From contig NC_064552.1 of the NCBI RefSeq assembly GCF_023856365.1, forward strand, positions 6,935,160-6,999,159: DNA of 64,000 nt. The letters are read 5' to 3'. Numbering within the stretch: the stretch's first letter is position 1; every line of letters begins with the position of its first letter. This document shows positions 37,222 through 47,855 of this stretch, piece by piece. Both the position numbers and the translations under genes were made by a program. This DNA comes from Brienomyrus brachyistius. Its lineage: Eukaryota; Chordata; Actinopteri; Osteoglossiformes; Mormyridae. The notes beneath the pieces are model-generated. The model did no database searches. It was not told where the DNA came from and was given only the letters and a program-made list of their open reading frames with translations.

Positions 37222-37752
37222 TTGTTAGCCATGGTATAAGCGGGATAAACCACTTTGAGGCGTGCGTTACACCAAACTGTCGTTGATTATTTTTGTATAA
37301 CTACATGCCTTGTTGTGGTTTATATCATGACTTTTTGACTTTTCACTTCTTAATTAACTGTATTTCATTACATTAGATTAACCGAAGACATAAAATCCTT
37401 CTAATCCTTTAACATTTATTTGAATATCAAATTAAGATATTTGCCTCAAATCAATTGATTGATTTCATACATTCTGAAGTACAGTACATTGTTTCTGTGT
37501 TAGTGTGGCGCAGACATCGATATTCCAACAGAACAGCACAAAGGCAGGGAATACCACACGCGAGCTGATTGCGTTTTTGATACACCACTGGTCACAAAAC
37601 ACTGCAAGAGAGTTAAGAGCAATTGGAGGAGCAGCTCATCTCTCATCACTGTCACTTGCAATTGTCTGTAAGAGGGACTTATGCTGGGTCCAGCCAAGAG
37701 ACCCTGAACAATTACAGTCACAACTTCTGGAATGTGTATCACAGACTCAATA

Positions 37753-37783
37753 ATAGATGGATGGATGGATGGATGGAAGGATG

Positions 37784-37878
<95 letters not shown>
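37753..37878 (+). repeat. GGAT then GATA tetranucleotide array
   Basis: A short GGAT run (37757-37782) passes into about 24 perfect GATA units (37783-37878). The array follows a short region (37500-37750) of more balanced base content that is open on both strands but has no known similarity. Confidence 0.92.
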
Positions 37879-38184
37879 CTAGTGACCATTTTACTGATCA
37901 AGAAAGAATTAAGTAACTCAATTGTAAAATTATAATTTGACTGCTTAATAAAGTTTAACAGCAGTGAGGGGGATTTCAATTAATCTCTGAGCTCTTACCA
38001 TTTTTTATTTTCAACACATATTCATGGGATTGAACCCATGCTGATAGTTATATTTTTAATTAAAAAAAAGTAATAGCAAAGAATTTAATTTTGCACTTTA
38101 CAGAACTTCCATAATTTAATTAAGATTTTTTTACAAAAATGAAAATTATTCTTAAATCTACTATCACAATATGCACTTGTGAAA

Positions 38185-38425
38185 GTTTTACTTACACAAA
38201 AATGTTCTCAGGGCAGAAGGAAAAATAATTGGTTCAGAGAAATAACCAATCAAATTGTAGAGTGGATAGGTCCTAACAACTAAAGGAGGTGGGACCAAGA
38301 CATCTGATTAGCAGGTCCTGCCTCCTCTAATTGCTTGGACGTACCTCCTCTACAATCTGATTGGCTACCTTTCTGAACCAATCGTTTCTCCTTCTGCACT
38401 CATAACATTTTTGTGTTAGTAAACC
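38185..38425. mobile_element. MITE with long terminal inverted repeats
   Basis: The left arm (TTTTACTTACACAAAAATGT, GCAGAAGG, AATTGGTTCAGAGAAATAAC, AATTGTAGAG) pairs with the right arm (CTCTACAATCTGATTGG, TTTCTGAACCAATCGTTTCT, CCTTCTGC, ACATTTTTGTGTTAGTAAAC). The arms are about 80 bp with a short centre. It has no coding capacity and could fold into a long hairpin. The superfamily is not determined. Confidence 0.75.
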
Positions 38426-38470
38426 TCCCATGAGCGCAATATGCTACAGTATACAATATTCCTACAATAT

Positions 38471-38769
38471 ACAGACGGTCCTCTACTTACGGATGAGATA
38501 CGTTCGTAATTTGAAATGTTTGTAAGTCGTTATTTAACAACATTTTAACAGTTTACGGAAGTACAAAGAACTAGGATGCTGGGAGTACGCACGCTACGTT
38601 GCTGCGCGGCGGGAGTAGCGGCCGAAAGTCATACTGGGCGGAATTGGGTCGCAGAAAAAAAACTTGATGTTGCAGACAGGAAACGGGAGCCCAATGAAAA
38701 CAATTTGGACATACGTTCGTATGTCTGAAAGTTCGTAAGCTGAAAGTTCATAAGTAGAGGAGCATCTGT
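38471..38769. mobile_element. MITE family X, copy 2 (inverted relative to copy 1)
   Basis: It begins ACAGACGGTCCTCTACTTAC and ends AAGTAGAGGAGCATCTGT, an imperfect inverted pair. Its centre (GAACTAGGATGCTGGGAGTA, then CGCTACGTTGCTGCGCGGCG) is the reverse complement of that in 33764-34050. A decayed SINE tail fragment on the - strand (ATCCATCCATTTTCC at about 38777) abuts it. Confidence 0.7.
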
Positions 38770-39070
38770 GTTTGTATCCATCCATTTTCCTAATTCCTAT
38801 CCAGTACAGGGTCATGGGAGAGTAATATACTCCTCTTCAGTTACTATACAGGTACTATACTATACTATCTAGCAGACAACAGAAATGAGAAGCAATGGCT
38901 TTTTAATATGAGTTTGCATGACGTTTACATTGCTATAATGTAAAAAAAAATTGTAAAAAATAATAAGCACCAATAATAATTACTAGTGACTCAACAAAAA
39001 ATTATAAAAATCCCTTCTTGAATAAATGGGAGGACGGTGTCATAGATACTAAAGAGAACCACACGATGAG

Positions 39071-39723
39071 TGTTAAGTTCCACTCTAGTTCCACTCCAAA
39101 AGGACACACCGGGACAACTCTTGATTCACCTTTCGTTGAGTTTTATTTACCAACTTAGACTTGTTGGTTTCAAGTTAATCAACCAATGCTTGAACCGTCA
39201 GGTTGATAACCTACAAAGCACAGATACAGAGGTTCACTATGTCATTTTGTAAGATGTTAAAACAATACATGAGCTTTTTAGATTACATTAATTAAATTAA
39301 GGTAAACAAATGAACCATTGTAAGTATTTCAAATGAATTAATAACATTAATCTAGTGAATTAAGTTAAATCAAATAATAAATTTCATTAAATGCTCGCTT
39401 CAAACAACAGAACAGTTAAACATCAAATGTAATAAAGACAATCAAACGTCAAACAGGCAATCAAATCAAAATGAAAGCTTTTGCATTTTAGTTCTTTTTA
39501 ACTAATATAACCTAATAACATTTACCAACCATTGGTGTCTTTGGAGTAAACTCTTGAGTAGAGCTTGCTGTGCTGTTCCTTGGCTTGTTTGAAGACTGAG
39601 CTACCATTCCTGTTCAGGTGTTTTCATTTGTGATCAGCAGCCATTTTGTTGGTGCATTATGGGAAATGTAGTTTGACGGTGGTGGCAACCTTAGACCTTC
39701 AATTGTTCAGTTATAACCCAACA
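39071..39723 (-). repeat. 3' LTR of the BEL/Pao element
   Basis: This is the downstream LTR in element orientation. A possible polyadenylation signal (AATAAA on the - strand) lies at 39147-39142. I read both LTRs side by side and saw no difference over 653 bp. Confidence 0.95.
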
Positions 39724-39775
39724 CCTCCCACTTGAGCTCATGGTTTCTCAAACCCAATGAGGTCACACCAGTCCG

Positions 39776-42700
39776 TCACTCTTGTTCTTCAATGGGAATC
39801 AGATTGACAAGGCGCCTTACATCTCTATGAAGGGTTGTGGCCGGGATTTTTTGTTTAACCCTGTTGGATCCTGCGGCCGGCTCCTTTCCAGCTGCCTTTC
39901 TGATGGGAACAGGATAGCTGGGAAAGGTCCTCACAAGCACATCTCTTACAATGCCTTTGTTGTCAGTGTTGACGCTGACAACTCTGGCCAGTCTGTACTG
40001 TCCTCTCAGAGCATTTTGGTCAGCCAACCAGACCACATCTCCAACAGCAACATTTCGCTCTTTAGTGTGCCATTTGTTCCGTACAAACAGGTTTGGTCCA
40101 GCCAATTGGCTCCACTTCTTCCAGAACTTGCTGACTTCTGTTTGGATACTTTTAAGCCTTTTATATGGATAGCCATCGAACTGGAAGTCTCCAGGGTCTC
40201 CCTTTGGGTTTGCACGCCCTAAAAGCAGAGAATTTGGGGTAATGTACTCTACACAGTCTTCCCTACTTTGAGTCCTGGCGTCAATAGGTCTTTCGTTAGC
40301 AAGGTTGGCTGCCATGAAGAGAAAGGTTTGGAATTCACCCCAGGTGAAAACACCATCTCCACCAAGGTTGCTTAGAGCCCGCTTCACTATTCTGACAGCC
40401 GCCTCTGCTGCACCATTTCTATGCGGAGAATCTGAGGGGTGGATCTTCCAAGACCATTCCGTTCCATGCTTGGCAGATAGGTCTTCAACTTGAGACCTGT
40501 CCAGTTGGTCAAAGAATTTGTATAGCTTCTCCAGAGCAGGTTTGGCTCCAACAAAGTTAGTACCGGGGTCTGACCAAAGTTTCCTGGGGTGCCCTCTCAG
40601 TGACGTGAATCTTTGGTAGGCCAGCAGGAAACCTTCAGATGACTGGTCACTTACCACGTCAGTGTGTATGGCACGGGAGGCCATGCAACAGAAGACAATT
40701 CCCCATACCTTGAGTCTGGTTCTTTTCTTAACTTCATCTTTCACTTCATATGGACCGAACAGATCCAAGGTGGTGAATTCGAAAGGAGCAGCTGGGCCTG
40801 TTCGCTCTGGAGGCAAGTGCGCCATTATTTGTTGACACTGCTTCGCCCTGTTCTTCCTGCAGCTCACACAACTGTCAACCATCTTCTTGGCAATTCTCCG
40901 GCCTTTTATTACCCAGGCTGTCTTCCTCATCCGGAGAAGGGTTGCTGCTACACCCTCATGGTTAACTTCATGGGATTTTCGTGCCAGCAGAGTAGACACC
41001 CATGCTTCAAATGGCAGAACTGGCACGGCAGTCTTCTCCTCATTGAACATCTGGATTCTACCTCCACAAAGTAGGAGCCCAGTGTTCACATCTTTGTATA
41101 CTGCTAATCTGCTGAGAGTTGTTTCTGGAAAAGTTACACCGACTTGAGCTGCTAGTAAGAGGTCGTCACATGCATCCTCAAGCTCTTTGCTGGTCAACCC
41201 AGCCAGCTTGGGTGTTGTTGCGTCCCACTTTGGCCGTTTTGGGTTTGAAATCCTCTTCAGCCACTGCTCGGCAGCTCGACGGATCCAGGCAATTACTCTC
41301 TTCAGTTTGGTCAGACTACTGAACCGTGTTATGTTCACGAGATGTCTAACCCAGCCAGTGGGCCTCATTCTTGGCAGAGTGGATTTTCCCTCTTGACAAG
41401 GACTTTCCTGAGTGGTTAGTGGATCTTCATTCTGTTGACTCATTTTGGCTTGAGCTCTGGTCAGTACAGCTGAAAATGCCTTGGTTTGAAGCTTGTTTAC
41501 ACTCTCCCTGGCCTGGGCTGCAACTTCTCCAGCTGAATGAATAGGCCACTCCTCCACTGGCCACATCAGGAACTCTGGTCCATTTTGCCATGTGGAACTC
41601 TCCTTCAAATCGTCAGGAGTGCCTCCTCTTGTTATAATGTCAGCTATATTTAGATCTCCACGAATCCACCACCAGTCTTGCACTGGCCCAGCCTTCTGGA
41701 TTTCACCTACTCTGTTTGCGAAGAAGGTTTGGTATCCATAATTGTCTCGCTGAATGGCTCCTAGGATTGTTTGACTGTCCAGTAGATGGAACCATCTCTC
41801 AATCTTCAATCGTGCATGCTTCTCCACGTACTTCCTGATCCTAGCTGCAAAGACTGCGCCACATATTTCTGCCTTCACAGCATCTCCCTTTTGATCCAGG
41901 GGTGTGAGTTTGGCTTTGGCTTCCACTAACCGGACTTCAATGCCTTGAGTTGTTTCCCATCTTAAGTACATGACAGCTCCGTATGTTTTGTCACTTCCAT
42001 CAGAGAATGTGATGCCCCAAGGTTTACCTTTCCAGTCAGATGGTGTGAGGCTCCTGTGGAATTTCACTCGACCAAGCTGCACATATTCTTCGAAAAGCTG
42101 TATAGCTTCTTCTCTGAGGCCTTCTGAGAGAGGTTGATCCCAGGTTTCTTGGGTCAGTTTGCCACCCCCTCCTTCTTGAAATGCTTTACGAACAAGAATC
42201 GCTCCTTTCTGCTTGACCGGTGCAACTAGGCCAATTGGGTCATACAGTGCAGCAACTTGGCTTAAGAGAGCTCTTCTAGTCAGTGGGTTAGGTGTTTCAG
42301 TTCTCACCTCCTCTTCGAGAAGATCTTTGCCAACTCGCATTTTCTTCTTCCTTTTAGAAAAGTTCACAGCGGTCAGCATGTAGAGCTTGTCCTCATCCAC
42401 TTGGTAGCCAATGCCCAAGGCTTTGTTGTCCCCTTCCCTCATTTGGTTTGGAAGAATTAAGGTTTTCCTTTGCTCCTGGCTTAGGACATCAGCTTCAGCT
42501 CCTTTCCTCCCACTTTGCCCTGACCGGACCCATGGTTTAAGGAAGAAGCCTCCAGCTTTTAGAATCTCTTCAACATTTGCTGTGATGTTGTCAAGTCTGT
42601 GCAGGTCATTGTGGGAGGTTAAGAGGTCATCCACATAACTGTCTTCTTCGATAACTCTTCGTTCATCCACCAAGTGAGTGAATTTGGGCAGGTTCGCAGT

Positions 42701-45700
42701 CTCCCTCATAGCCAACTGTGCAATGCAACCAGCGGGTTTGTCACCGATGTTAACTCTGGTGATTGCGTATTCACAGATCTCCTTTTCTGGGCTGTCTCTC
42801 CACAGGAATCTGTGTAGATGCATCTCACGCTCCTCCAACCAGACAGAGTTATACATCTTCTTTACGTCTCCTAGAGCTGCATGCACGCCTTCTCTAAATC
42901 TTAGTAGGATGGCTCTGATGGGGTTAAGGACATCTGGTCCCTTTAGAAGAAGATCATTCATGCTTACCCCTTTGTATTTCTGGCTACTGTTCCAGACAAT
43001 GCGAACTGGTGTTGTCACTGAATGAGGGTTAGGCGCCACCAAGTGGCTGACATACCACACTGGTCCCGTCCACTTCTCCATGACTTCACTGGTGAGTTTC
43101 ATGGCTACACCTCTTTCGACCATTTCATGGATTTGGGTTGCATAAGCGACTTTCCATTCTGGTTCCTTGCTTAGTTGCTTTTCCATCCTTAAGAAGCAAG
43201 CCTGGACTGCCCTTTTGTTTTCAGGGAGAGATGTAGGACATTCAGTCCAAGGATACTTTGCATCCCAGTGTGGTGTAGGTGTGTGAGCATCCTTTTCCTT
43301 GTAGGTGAGGCCTCCTTTAATGATCTCAAGCTCCCTCTCCTCTGCTAAGGTCATGTCTCTTCCTCCTGGTGAGCAGTTTCCACATCGACATCCTCCACAC
43401 CTTGGTTCGCATGCGGCTCCGATGCTGTCCCAGTGCCACCACTCAAGGAACCCACGGTTACTGGCAGATGTAAATTTGGACAGCGCATCTTCCTGCAGTT
43501 GCCAGCCTGGTTTGGTTGTTGGAACTGTGATCTCCTGATATCTGACAGCAGCGGTTCGCATGGAGCGAGCGAAATGGGTTCTTGACTCATATGCTGCCAC
43601 CTCCACTTCTTCAAATAAGTCAGGATGGGCTCCGCCCACTGTTTTCCCCAATGGGCTTTCCCACAAAACAAGGTCTCCGATGACTTTGACTCTTTGAGGT
43701 GCAAGTCTTCCCTCACGGTGGCTTATGAGAAGCTCGACTTCGGCTGGTCTCTTCAGGTCTTCGAGCTGGACATCTGGGAAGAATCTTTTTAACTTCTCAG
43801 GCTGAATTGTTTGATATACCTTAGCAATTTCATCCAGGCCATAGCAGACTAGTTGATGTGCTCTTTCAGTCCCTTTTGGAGTCTTGACTCTGACCTTTAG
43901 GAGGTACCTTCTTGTATTGACTCGCATAGTCATTCCACCAACCCCATGTATGACCAGGGTTATCTCTTCACTCCTCAGGCCCAATCTTTCAGCAGCTTTG
44001 TGGGTTATGTAATTGGTGTCAGATGCTAGGTCAATGAGGGTACCAATCTTTTGACCTGCGTTCGCCGTCACCTGCATCAGCATCATGATCACTGGAAGTT
44101 CAATCAGCCCATTCTTCTTCAGTAGCTCAGACTGGCCTGCTGTTTTGAGTGTCACTGAGGACCTGTTAGTGAATGCCTTTCGACATTGCTCTGCTAGTTC
44201 TGGGGAAAGTTGTGACAAGAACTTCTCCTGTTCCTCTGTGAACTTCCCTTTACTTCTTTCATCTCTTCCACCTTTACCCCCTTCTCCTCTTCTGGATTCA
44301 GTTTTTGGGCACAGGAAATAATGGTGGTCTGGACCAGTTCCTCCCGTTTTGCAGTCTGTATTCCTGCATAAAAAATTTTCCCTGCAGTATCCGTCATCAT
44401 CATGGTACCCTAAGCATTTGCTGCATGCTCCCAGTTTCTTTAGAACAGACTTCTTTTCGGACAGTTTCAAAGCTTTAAATTTCTTGCAGAAGAAGACCTT
44501 TTTGCTGTGTCCACGATCACCACAGACACCACAGCCCTCATCAACTTCTTTCTTTGTAGCTCTGGTTGATGCAGTCTTTCTCTCATGCCTTTTCTCTGGC
44601 TTGTCTATCTTGTCCACAATTTTAAGTTGTTCAAGTCTCTCCAGTATCTCTTCTTGATTCTTCAGGAATTTCAAGAGCATGTCAAAGTGAGTATCTGCAG
44701 TGACATTATTTTCAGGGTTGACCAGGAACATTAGCCAGTCTCTTTTTATGAAGTCGGGTAACTTGCTTTCAATGGACTTGATGACTAATGGATTTTTCAT
44801 GGCTCCCACGTTCCCCAGCTCTGTCAGATCTGCCAGTGCCTTCTCCACAGATTGAATCAGGTCAATGACTTTCCTCGGCTGGTTCCCCTTCACTGGAGGC
44901 ATATTCTCTAGTTCTTCGAGGATTTCAACTGTAATGGTGGACTTGTTGCCGTATCTATTGTCCAGGACCCTGAACATGTCAGCTGCTGTTGTATAGGTTG
45001 AAAGTCTTAATTCTTTTGCAATGGTCTCGCTCACACTCTCCAGAAGCTGAATCTTCAGAACTTCAGGTGAGCCAGTGGGCTCCCCCTGCCTTTGCAGGCT
45101 CTCCCAGTCCTTTCTCCACCTGTGGAACTCTCTCTTACTTCCCTGGAAGACAGGCAGAGTAGTTGGTTTTATCTTCACAACAGGTGGTGGTGGTTGGACA
45201 GGTTTCCCACTTGTGCCTTGATCAGCCAGCCTCCTTGATATGGCAAACTCTGCTTTTCTCAATTGTAGCCTGTTGTGGGTTGCTCTCAGTTCTTTAAGTC
45301 TCCCAGCCAGTTCATCTTTTGATGATTCGGGGATCCATCTCTCCCACTCAGACATTGCTGAGATGGCTGCGTTTATCTTTTCTTCCAATAAGGTGAGGTG
45401 ACCTTCATAGCCTTCTAGATTGTCACTTCTGACTTGAACTCTGTCAGCTTCATCAATTGCTTCTTCTGCTTCAAGAATCGATGTTCTAAGTTCGTTCTTT
45501 CCATATCTTCCCCACATGTTAGTTTGTACAATGTCCCTTACTTCCTCCATTTTAATTTCTGCATCTTTTATGGTTGTCTTTATGTCAGTTTCTTGCTGCT
45601 TATCAAGTTCTGCTTCATTATCCGCCGCCTTGACGTCAGCATCCAGTCCGATCCTGTAGTCCTCATTAGAATCAAGCACTGACCTGAACCGGTCTGAAAG

Positions 45701-45847
45701 TTTTCCAAATTCCTCCTTTAATTCAGCTCTCAGCATGGTGTTTGCTCCCCTTGAAATGAAGTTGGCCAGTTTGGTGAAGCTGCTCTTTGCAATGGTCCTC
45801 TCCTGCTTCAGTAGTTTGACAGTCTTCCCCAAGACCTCTTCAGCCAT
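39776..45847 (-). CDS. BEL/Pao gag-pol polyprotein, 2023 residues, intact
   Basis: This single frame encodes the capsid and enzymes that copy and insert the element. In order I see a charged, coiled-coil-like N-terminus (about 40-210); a DUF1759-like gag region (about 225-400); a Cys/His-rich zinc-knuckle zone (439-513); an aspartic protease with DLASDTNYI, Asp606; reverse transcriptase with Asp994 and the YVDD box (1071-1074); RNase H with Asp1283, Glu1327, Asp1357 and Asp1403; the integrase HHCC finger (His1626, His1630, Cys1660, Cys1663); the integrase core Asp1695, Asp1760, Glu1815; and a C-terminal DUF5641-like domain (about 1915-2020). The start sits in a good context (AAGATGG). All catalytic residues that I can place are present and there is no stop or frameshift. 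Length and order fit full-length BEL/Pao elements. Confidence 0.95.
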   Translation of the reverse strand: MAEEVLGKTVKLLKQERTIAKSSFTKLANFISRGANTMLRAELKEEFGKLSDRFRSVLDSNEDYRIGLDADVKAADNEAELDKQQETDIKTTIKDAEIKMEEVRDIVQTNMWGRYGKNELRTSILEAEEAIDEADRVQVRSDNLEGYEGHLTLLEEKINAAISAMSEWERWIPESSKDELAGRLKELRATHNRLQLRKAEFAISRRLADQGTSGKPVQPPPPVVKIKPTTLPVFQGSKREFHRWRKDWESLQRQGEPTGSPEVLKIQLLESVSETIAKELRLSTYTTAADMFRVLDNRYGNKSTITVEILEELENMPPVKGNQPRKVIDLIQSVEKALADLTELGNVGAMKNPLVIKSIESKLPDFIKRDWLMFLVNPENNVTADTHFDMLLKFLKNQEEILERLEQLKIVDKIDKPEKRHERKTASTRATKKEVDEGCGVCGDRGHSKKVFFCKKFKALKLSEKKSVLKKLGACSKCLGYHDDDGYCRENFLCRNTDCKTGGTGPDHHYFLCPKTESRRGEGGKGGRDERSKGKFTEEQEKFLSQLSPELAEQCRKAFTNRSSVTLKTAGQSELLKKNGLIELPVIMMLMQVTANAGQKIGTLIDLASDTNYITHKAAERLGLRSEEITLVIHGVGGMTMRVNTRRYLLKVRVKTPKGTERAHQLVCYGLDEIAKVYQTIQPEKLKRFFPDVQLEDLKRPAEVELLISHREGRLAPQRVKVIGDLVLWESPLGKTVGGAHPDLFEEVEVAAYESRTHFARSMRTAAVRYQEITVPTTKPGWQLQEDALSKFTSASNRGFLEWWHWDSIGAACEPRCGGCRCGNCSPGGRDMTLAEERELEIIKGGLTYKEKDAHTPTPHWDAKYPWTECPTSLPENKRAVQACFLRMEKQLSKEPEWKVAYATQIHEMVERGVAMKLTSEVMEKWTGPVWYVSHLVAPNPHSVTTPVRIVWNSSQKYKGVSMNDLLLKGPDVLNPIRAILLRFREGVHAALGDVKKMYNSVWLEEREMHLHRFLWRDSPEKEICEYAITRVNIGDKPAGCIAQLAMRETANLPKFTHLVDERRVIEEDSYVDDLLTSHNDLHRLDNITANVEEILKAGGFFLKPWVRSGQSGRKGAEADVLSQEQRKTLILPNQMREGDNKALGIGYQVDEDKLYMLTAVNFSKRKKKMRVGKDLLEEEVRTETPNPLTRRALLSQVAALYDPIGLVAPVKQKGAILVRKAFQEGGGGKLTQETWDQPLSEGLREEAIQLFEEYVQLGRVKFHRSLTPSDWKGKPWGITFSDGSDKTYGAVMYLRWETTQGIEVRLVEAKAKLTPLDQKGDAVKAEICGAVFAARIRKYVEKHARLKIERWFHLLDSQTILGAIQRDNYGYQTFFANRVGEIQKAGPVQDWWWIRGDLNIADIITRGGTPDDLKESSTWQNGPEFLMWPVEEWPIHSAGEVAAQARESVNKLQTKAFSAVLTRAQAKMSQQNEDPLTTQESPCQEGKSTLPRMRPTGWVRHLVNITRFSSLTKLKRVIAWIRRAAEQWLKRISNPKRPKWDATTPKLAGLTSKELEDACDDLLLAAQVGVTFPETTLSRLAVYKDVNTGLLLCGGRIQMFNEEKTAVPVLPFEAWVSTLLARKSHEVNHEGVAATLLRMRKTAWVIKGRRIAKKMVDSCVSCRKNRAKQCQQIMAHLPPERTGPAAPFEFTTLDLFGPYEVKDEVKKRTRLKVWGIVFCCMASRAIHTDVVSDQSSEGFLLAYQRFTSLRGHPRKLWSDPGTNFVGAKPALEKLYKFFDQLDRSQVEDLSAKHGTEWSWKIHPSDSPHRNGAAEAAVRIVKRALSNLGGDGVFTWGEFQTFLFMAANLANERPIDARTQSREDCVEYITPNSLLLGRANPKGDPGDFQFDGYPYKRLKSIQTEVSKFWKKWSQLAGPNLFVRNKWHTKERNVAVGDVVWLADQNALRGQYRLARVVSVNTDNKGIVRDVLVRTFPSYPVPIRKAAGKEPAAGSNRVKQKIPATTLHRDVRRLVNLIPIEEQE

Positions 45848-45929
45848 CTTTATTTCCTTTTTCCGTCCACAGCTTATCTGGTATGAAGCCCTTTATCTTC
45901 CACTCCAGGCTGCTCCGTTGGTTATCAAC

Positions 45930-46582
45930 TGTTAAGTTCCACTCTAGTTCCACTCCAAAAGGACACACCGGGACAACTCTTGATTCACCTTTCGTTGAGT
46001 TTTATTTACCAACTTAGACTTGTTGGTTTCAAGTTAATCAACCAATGCTTGAACCGTCAGGTTGATAACCTACAAAGCACAGATACAGAGGTTCACTATG
46101 TCATTTTGTAAGATGTTAAAACAATACATGAGCTTTTTAGATTACATTAATTAAATTAAGGTAAACAAATGAACCATTGTAAGTATTTCAAATGAATTAA
46201 TAACATTAATCTAGTGAATTAAGTTAAATCAAATAATAAATTTCATTAAATGCTCGCTTCAAACAACAGAACAGTTAAACATCAAATGTAATAAAGACAA
46301 TCAAACGTCAAACAGGCAATCAAATCAAAATGAAAGCTTTTGCATTTTAGTTCTTTTTAACTAATATAACCTAATAACATTTACCAACCATTGGTGTCTT
46401 TGGAGTAAACTCTTGAGTAGAGCTTGCTGTGCTGTTCCTTGGCTTGTTTGAAGACTGAGCTACCATTCCTGTTCAGGTGTTTTCATTTGTGATCAGCAGC
46501 CATTTTGTTGGTGCATTATGGGAAATGTAGTTTGACGGTGGTGGCAACCTTAGACCTTCAATTGTTCAGTTATAACCCAACA
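45930..46582 (-). repeat. 5' LTR of the BEL/Pao element
   Basis: This is the upstream LTR, which should carry the promoter. An 82-nt leader (45929-45848) separates it from the gag start codon. I could not assign a tRNA primer site with confidence: the bases right after the LTR read GTTGATAACCAACGG, and the first TGG triplet of the leader lies at 45907-45905. Confidence 0.95.
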
Positions 46583-46587
46583 ATGAG

Positions 46588-47855
46588 ATAAAGATTACAA
46601 AATGATATTTGGTGTTATCTAAGAGAGAATAGGTACTTTACATGTTAATTAGAAATTTGTCAAATATACAACTACCCTTTTCCCTAAGTATGGAAAGTAA
46701 AATCAATAATGAATTTTAATCAGGCTCCTTCTTGTCCTCTTTCTGTTAATGGCGTGGGTATGCGGCACTTTGTCCCGTGTAATATGTGTTCATGTTGCCC
46801 AGGTTCCTTGATAATTCTGATGGCGTTGGCTTTAACGACAATAGATTTACATAAATAAAAAGCAGGAATGTATTACAACAGATGCTCTACACAACAGACT
46901 TACAAGAAAGTGTAATGATGATAGAGATCCACCTCTAATGAAGCATCTGGAATTTTATGGTCAGCACAAGAGCTGTGTGCAGAAGATGGTCATGGTGCTT
47001 GGAAAATACATCACTAAATCAGAAAGCTTGCAAGTGATACGAAGTGCACTACTGACACACTCTTAAACAGTGATGCCATAGCAAATGACTATAAAATAGT
47101 CACGTTCTCAAATAGCTTTCTTCTGTAAACTTTTCATCATTGTATGCTGAAAGTGATTTCTTGGACCAAAATAGCAATATAATCAAAGTGAAATTGCTCT
47201 TTTTTTCCAGTCTATAATTATAAATGTCTTTGATTCCATTCATCTGTCATGCCAGGTTATATTACTGATATAAGAACCATACTGAATATATAGACTGAAC
47301 ATAGAGAATATATTCTGAAAGAAATTTCAGTAGGTGGTAAGAAATGCTGCACAGGGCAGACCCTGTTATCTCAAGCTCCTTGAGGGGAATCTGTTGATCT
47401 ACCATGTCAAAGTTACCTGGGGAGTTGGAATCCTGTTATAGGAATATCAATGTTTCTGTTCCCTAATGGAGGAAAGGGGGTCATTTCAGCAGACCAGAGT
47501 GAAAAAACAGACTTTCTGGAATCTGAAAGATGTTCTTGTAATCAAACAGACACTGATTCTTAATGAGCAGTTTGCATAATTGTCCTAGAATGGGAGAAAG
47601 AAAAGACGTTAGCCTTCAGTTCTGCATGGATGACTAAGCAAGACAGGGATTTTCATAGCTCTGTCACAGAGGCCACCAGTAATGACACCGGAATAGAGTT
47701 AAGATTAAGAGGTTATATTTTGAACACTAATGCATTATATCTTTGAGTAATAATGTTTTTGGCACTAACGCGAAGGCTATTCATGTACTGTTTGTTCTAA
47801 TATGTTCAGTGGACAGAATCACTAAACTGGCAGAAAATAATCAAGAGACAAACAC
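46588..47855. other. Intergenic DNA, no gene seen
   Basis: This is unique-looking AT-rich sequence between the BEL element and a Tc1 relic. I see no exon and no clear repeat. Confidence 0.5.

Larger units (their letters stand above)
39071..46582 (-). mobile_element. Complete BEL/Pao LTR retrotransposon, - strand
   Basis: Two 653-bp direct repeats (39071-39723 and 45930-46582) bound the element. Each starts TG and ends CA as read on the + strand. The 5-bp sequence ATGAG lies just outside both ends (39066-39070 and 46583-46587), in the 4-6-bp range usual for BEL/Pao. Inside is one frame of 2023 codons on the - strand and a purine-rich tract (AAGTGGGAGG, 39733-39724) directly before the 3' LTR. 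I find no env-like frame: only 52 bp separate the stop from the LTR. The intact frame and the LTRs, which look identical by eye, point to a recent, possibly still active insertion. Confidence 0.96.

Noticed and set aside
37500..37979. Frames of 82 (+) and 159 (-) codons before and through the GATA array
   Set aside because: The - strand frame runs through GATA repeats, and the + frame matches nothing that I recognise. It may be an old repeat, but there is no support for a gene.
45848..45929. tRNA primer binding site of the BEL element
   Set aside because: No leader segment could be matched to a particular tRNA 3' end without a search, so none is annotated.
39782..45935. Plus-strand frames across the BEL element
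   Set aside because: They are antisense or shadow frames of the intact - strand gag-pol gene and have no domain content.
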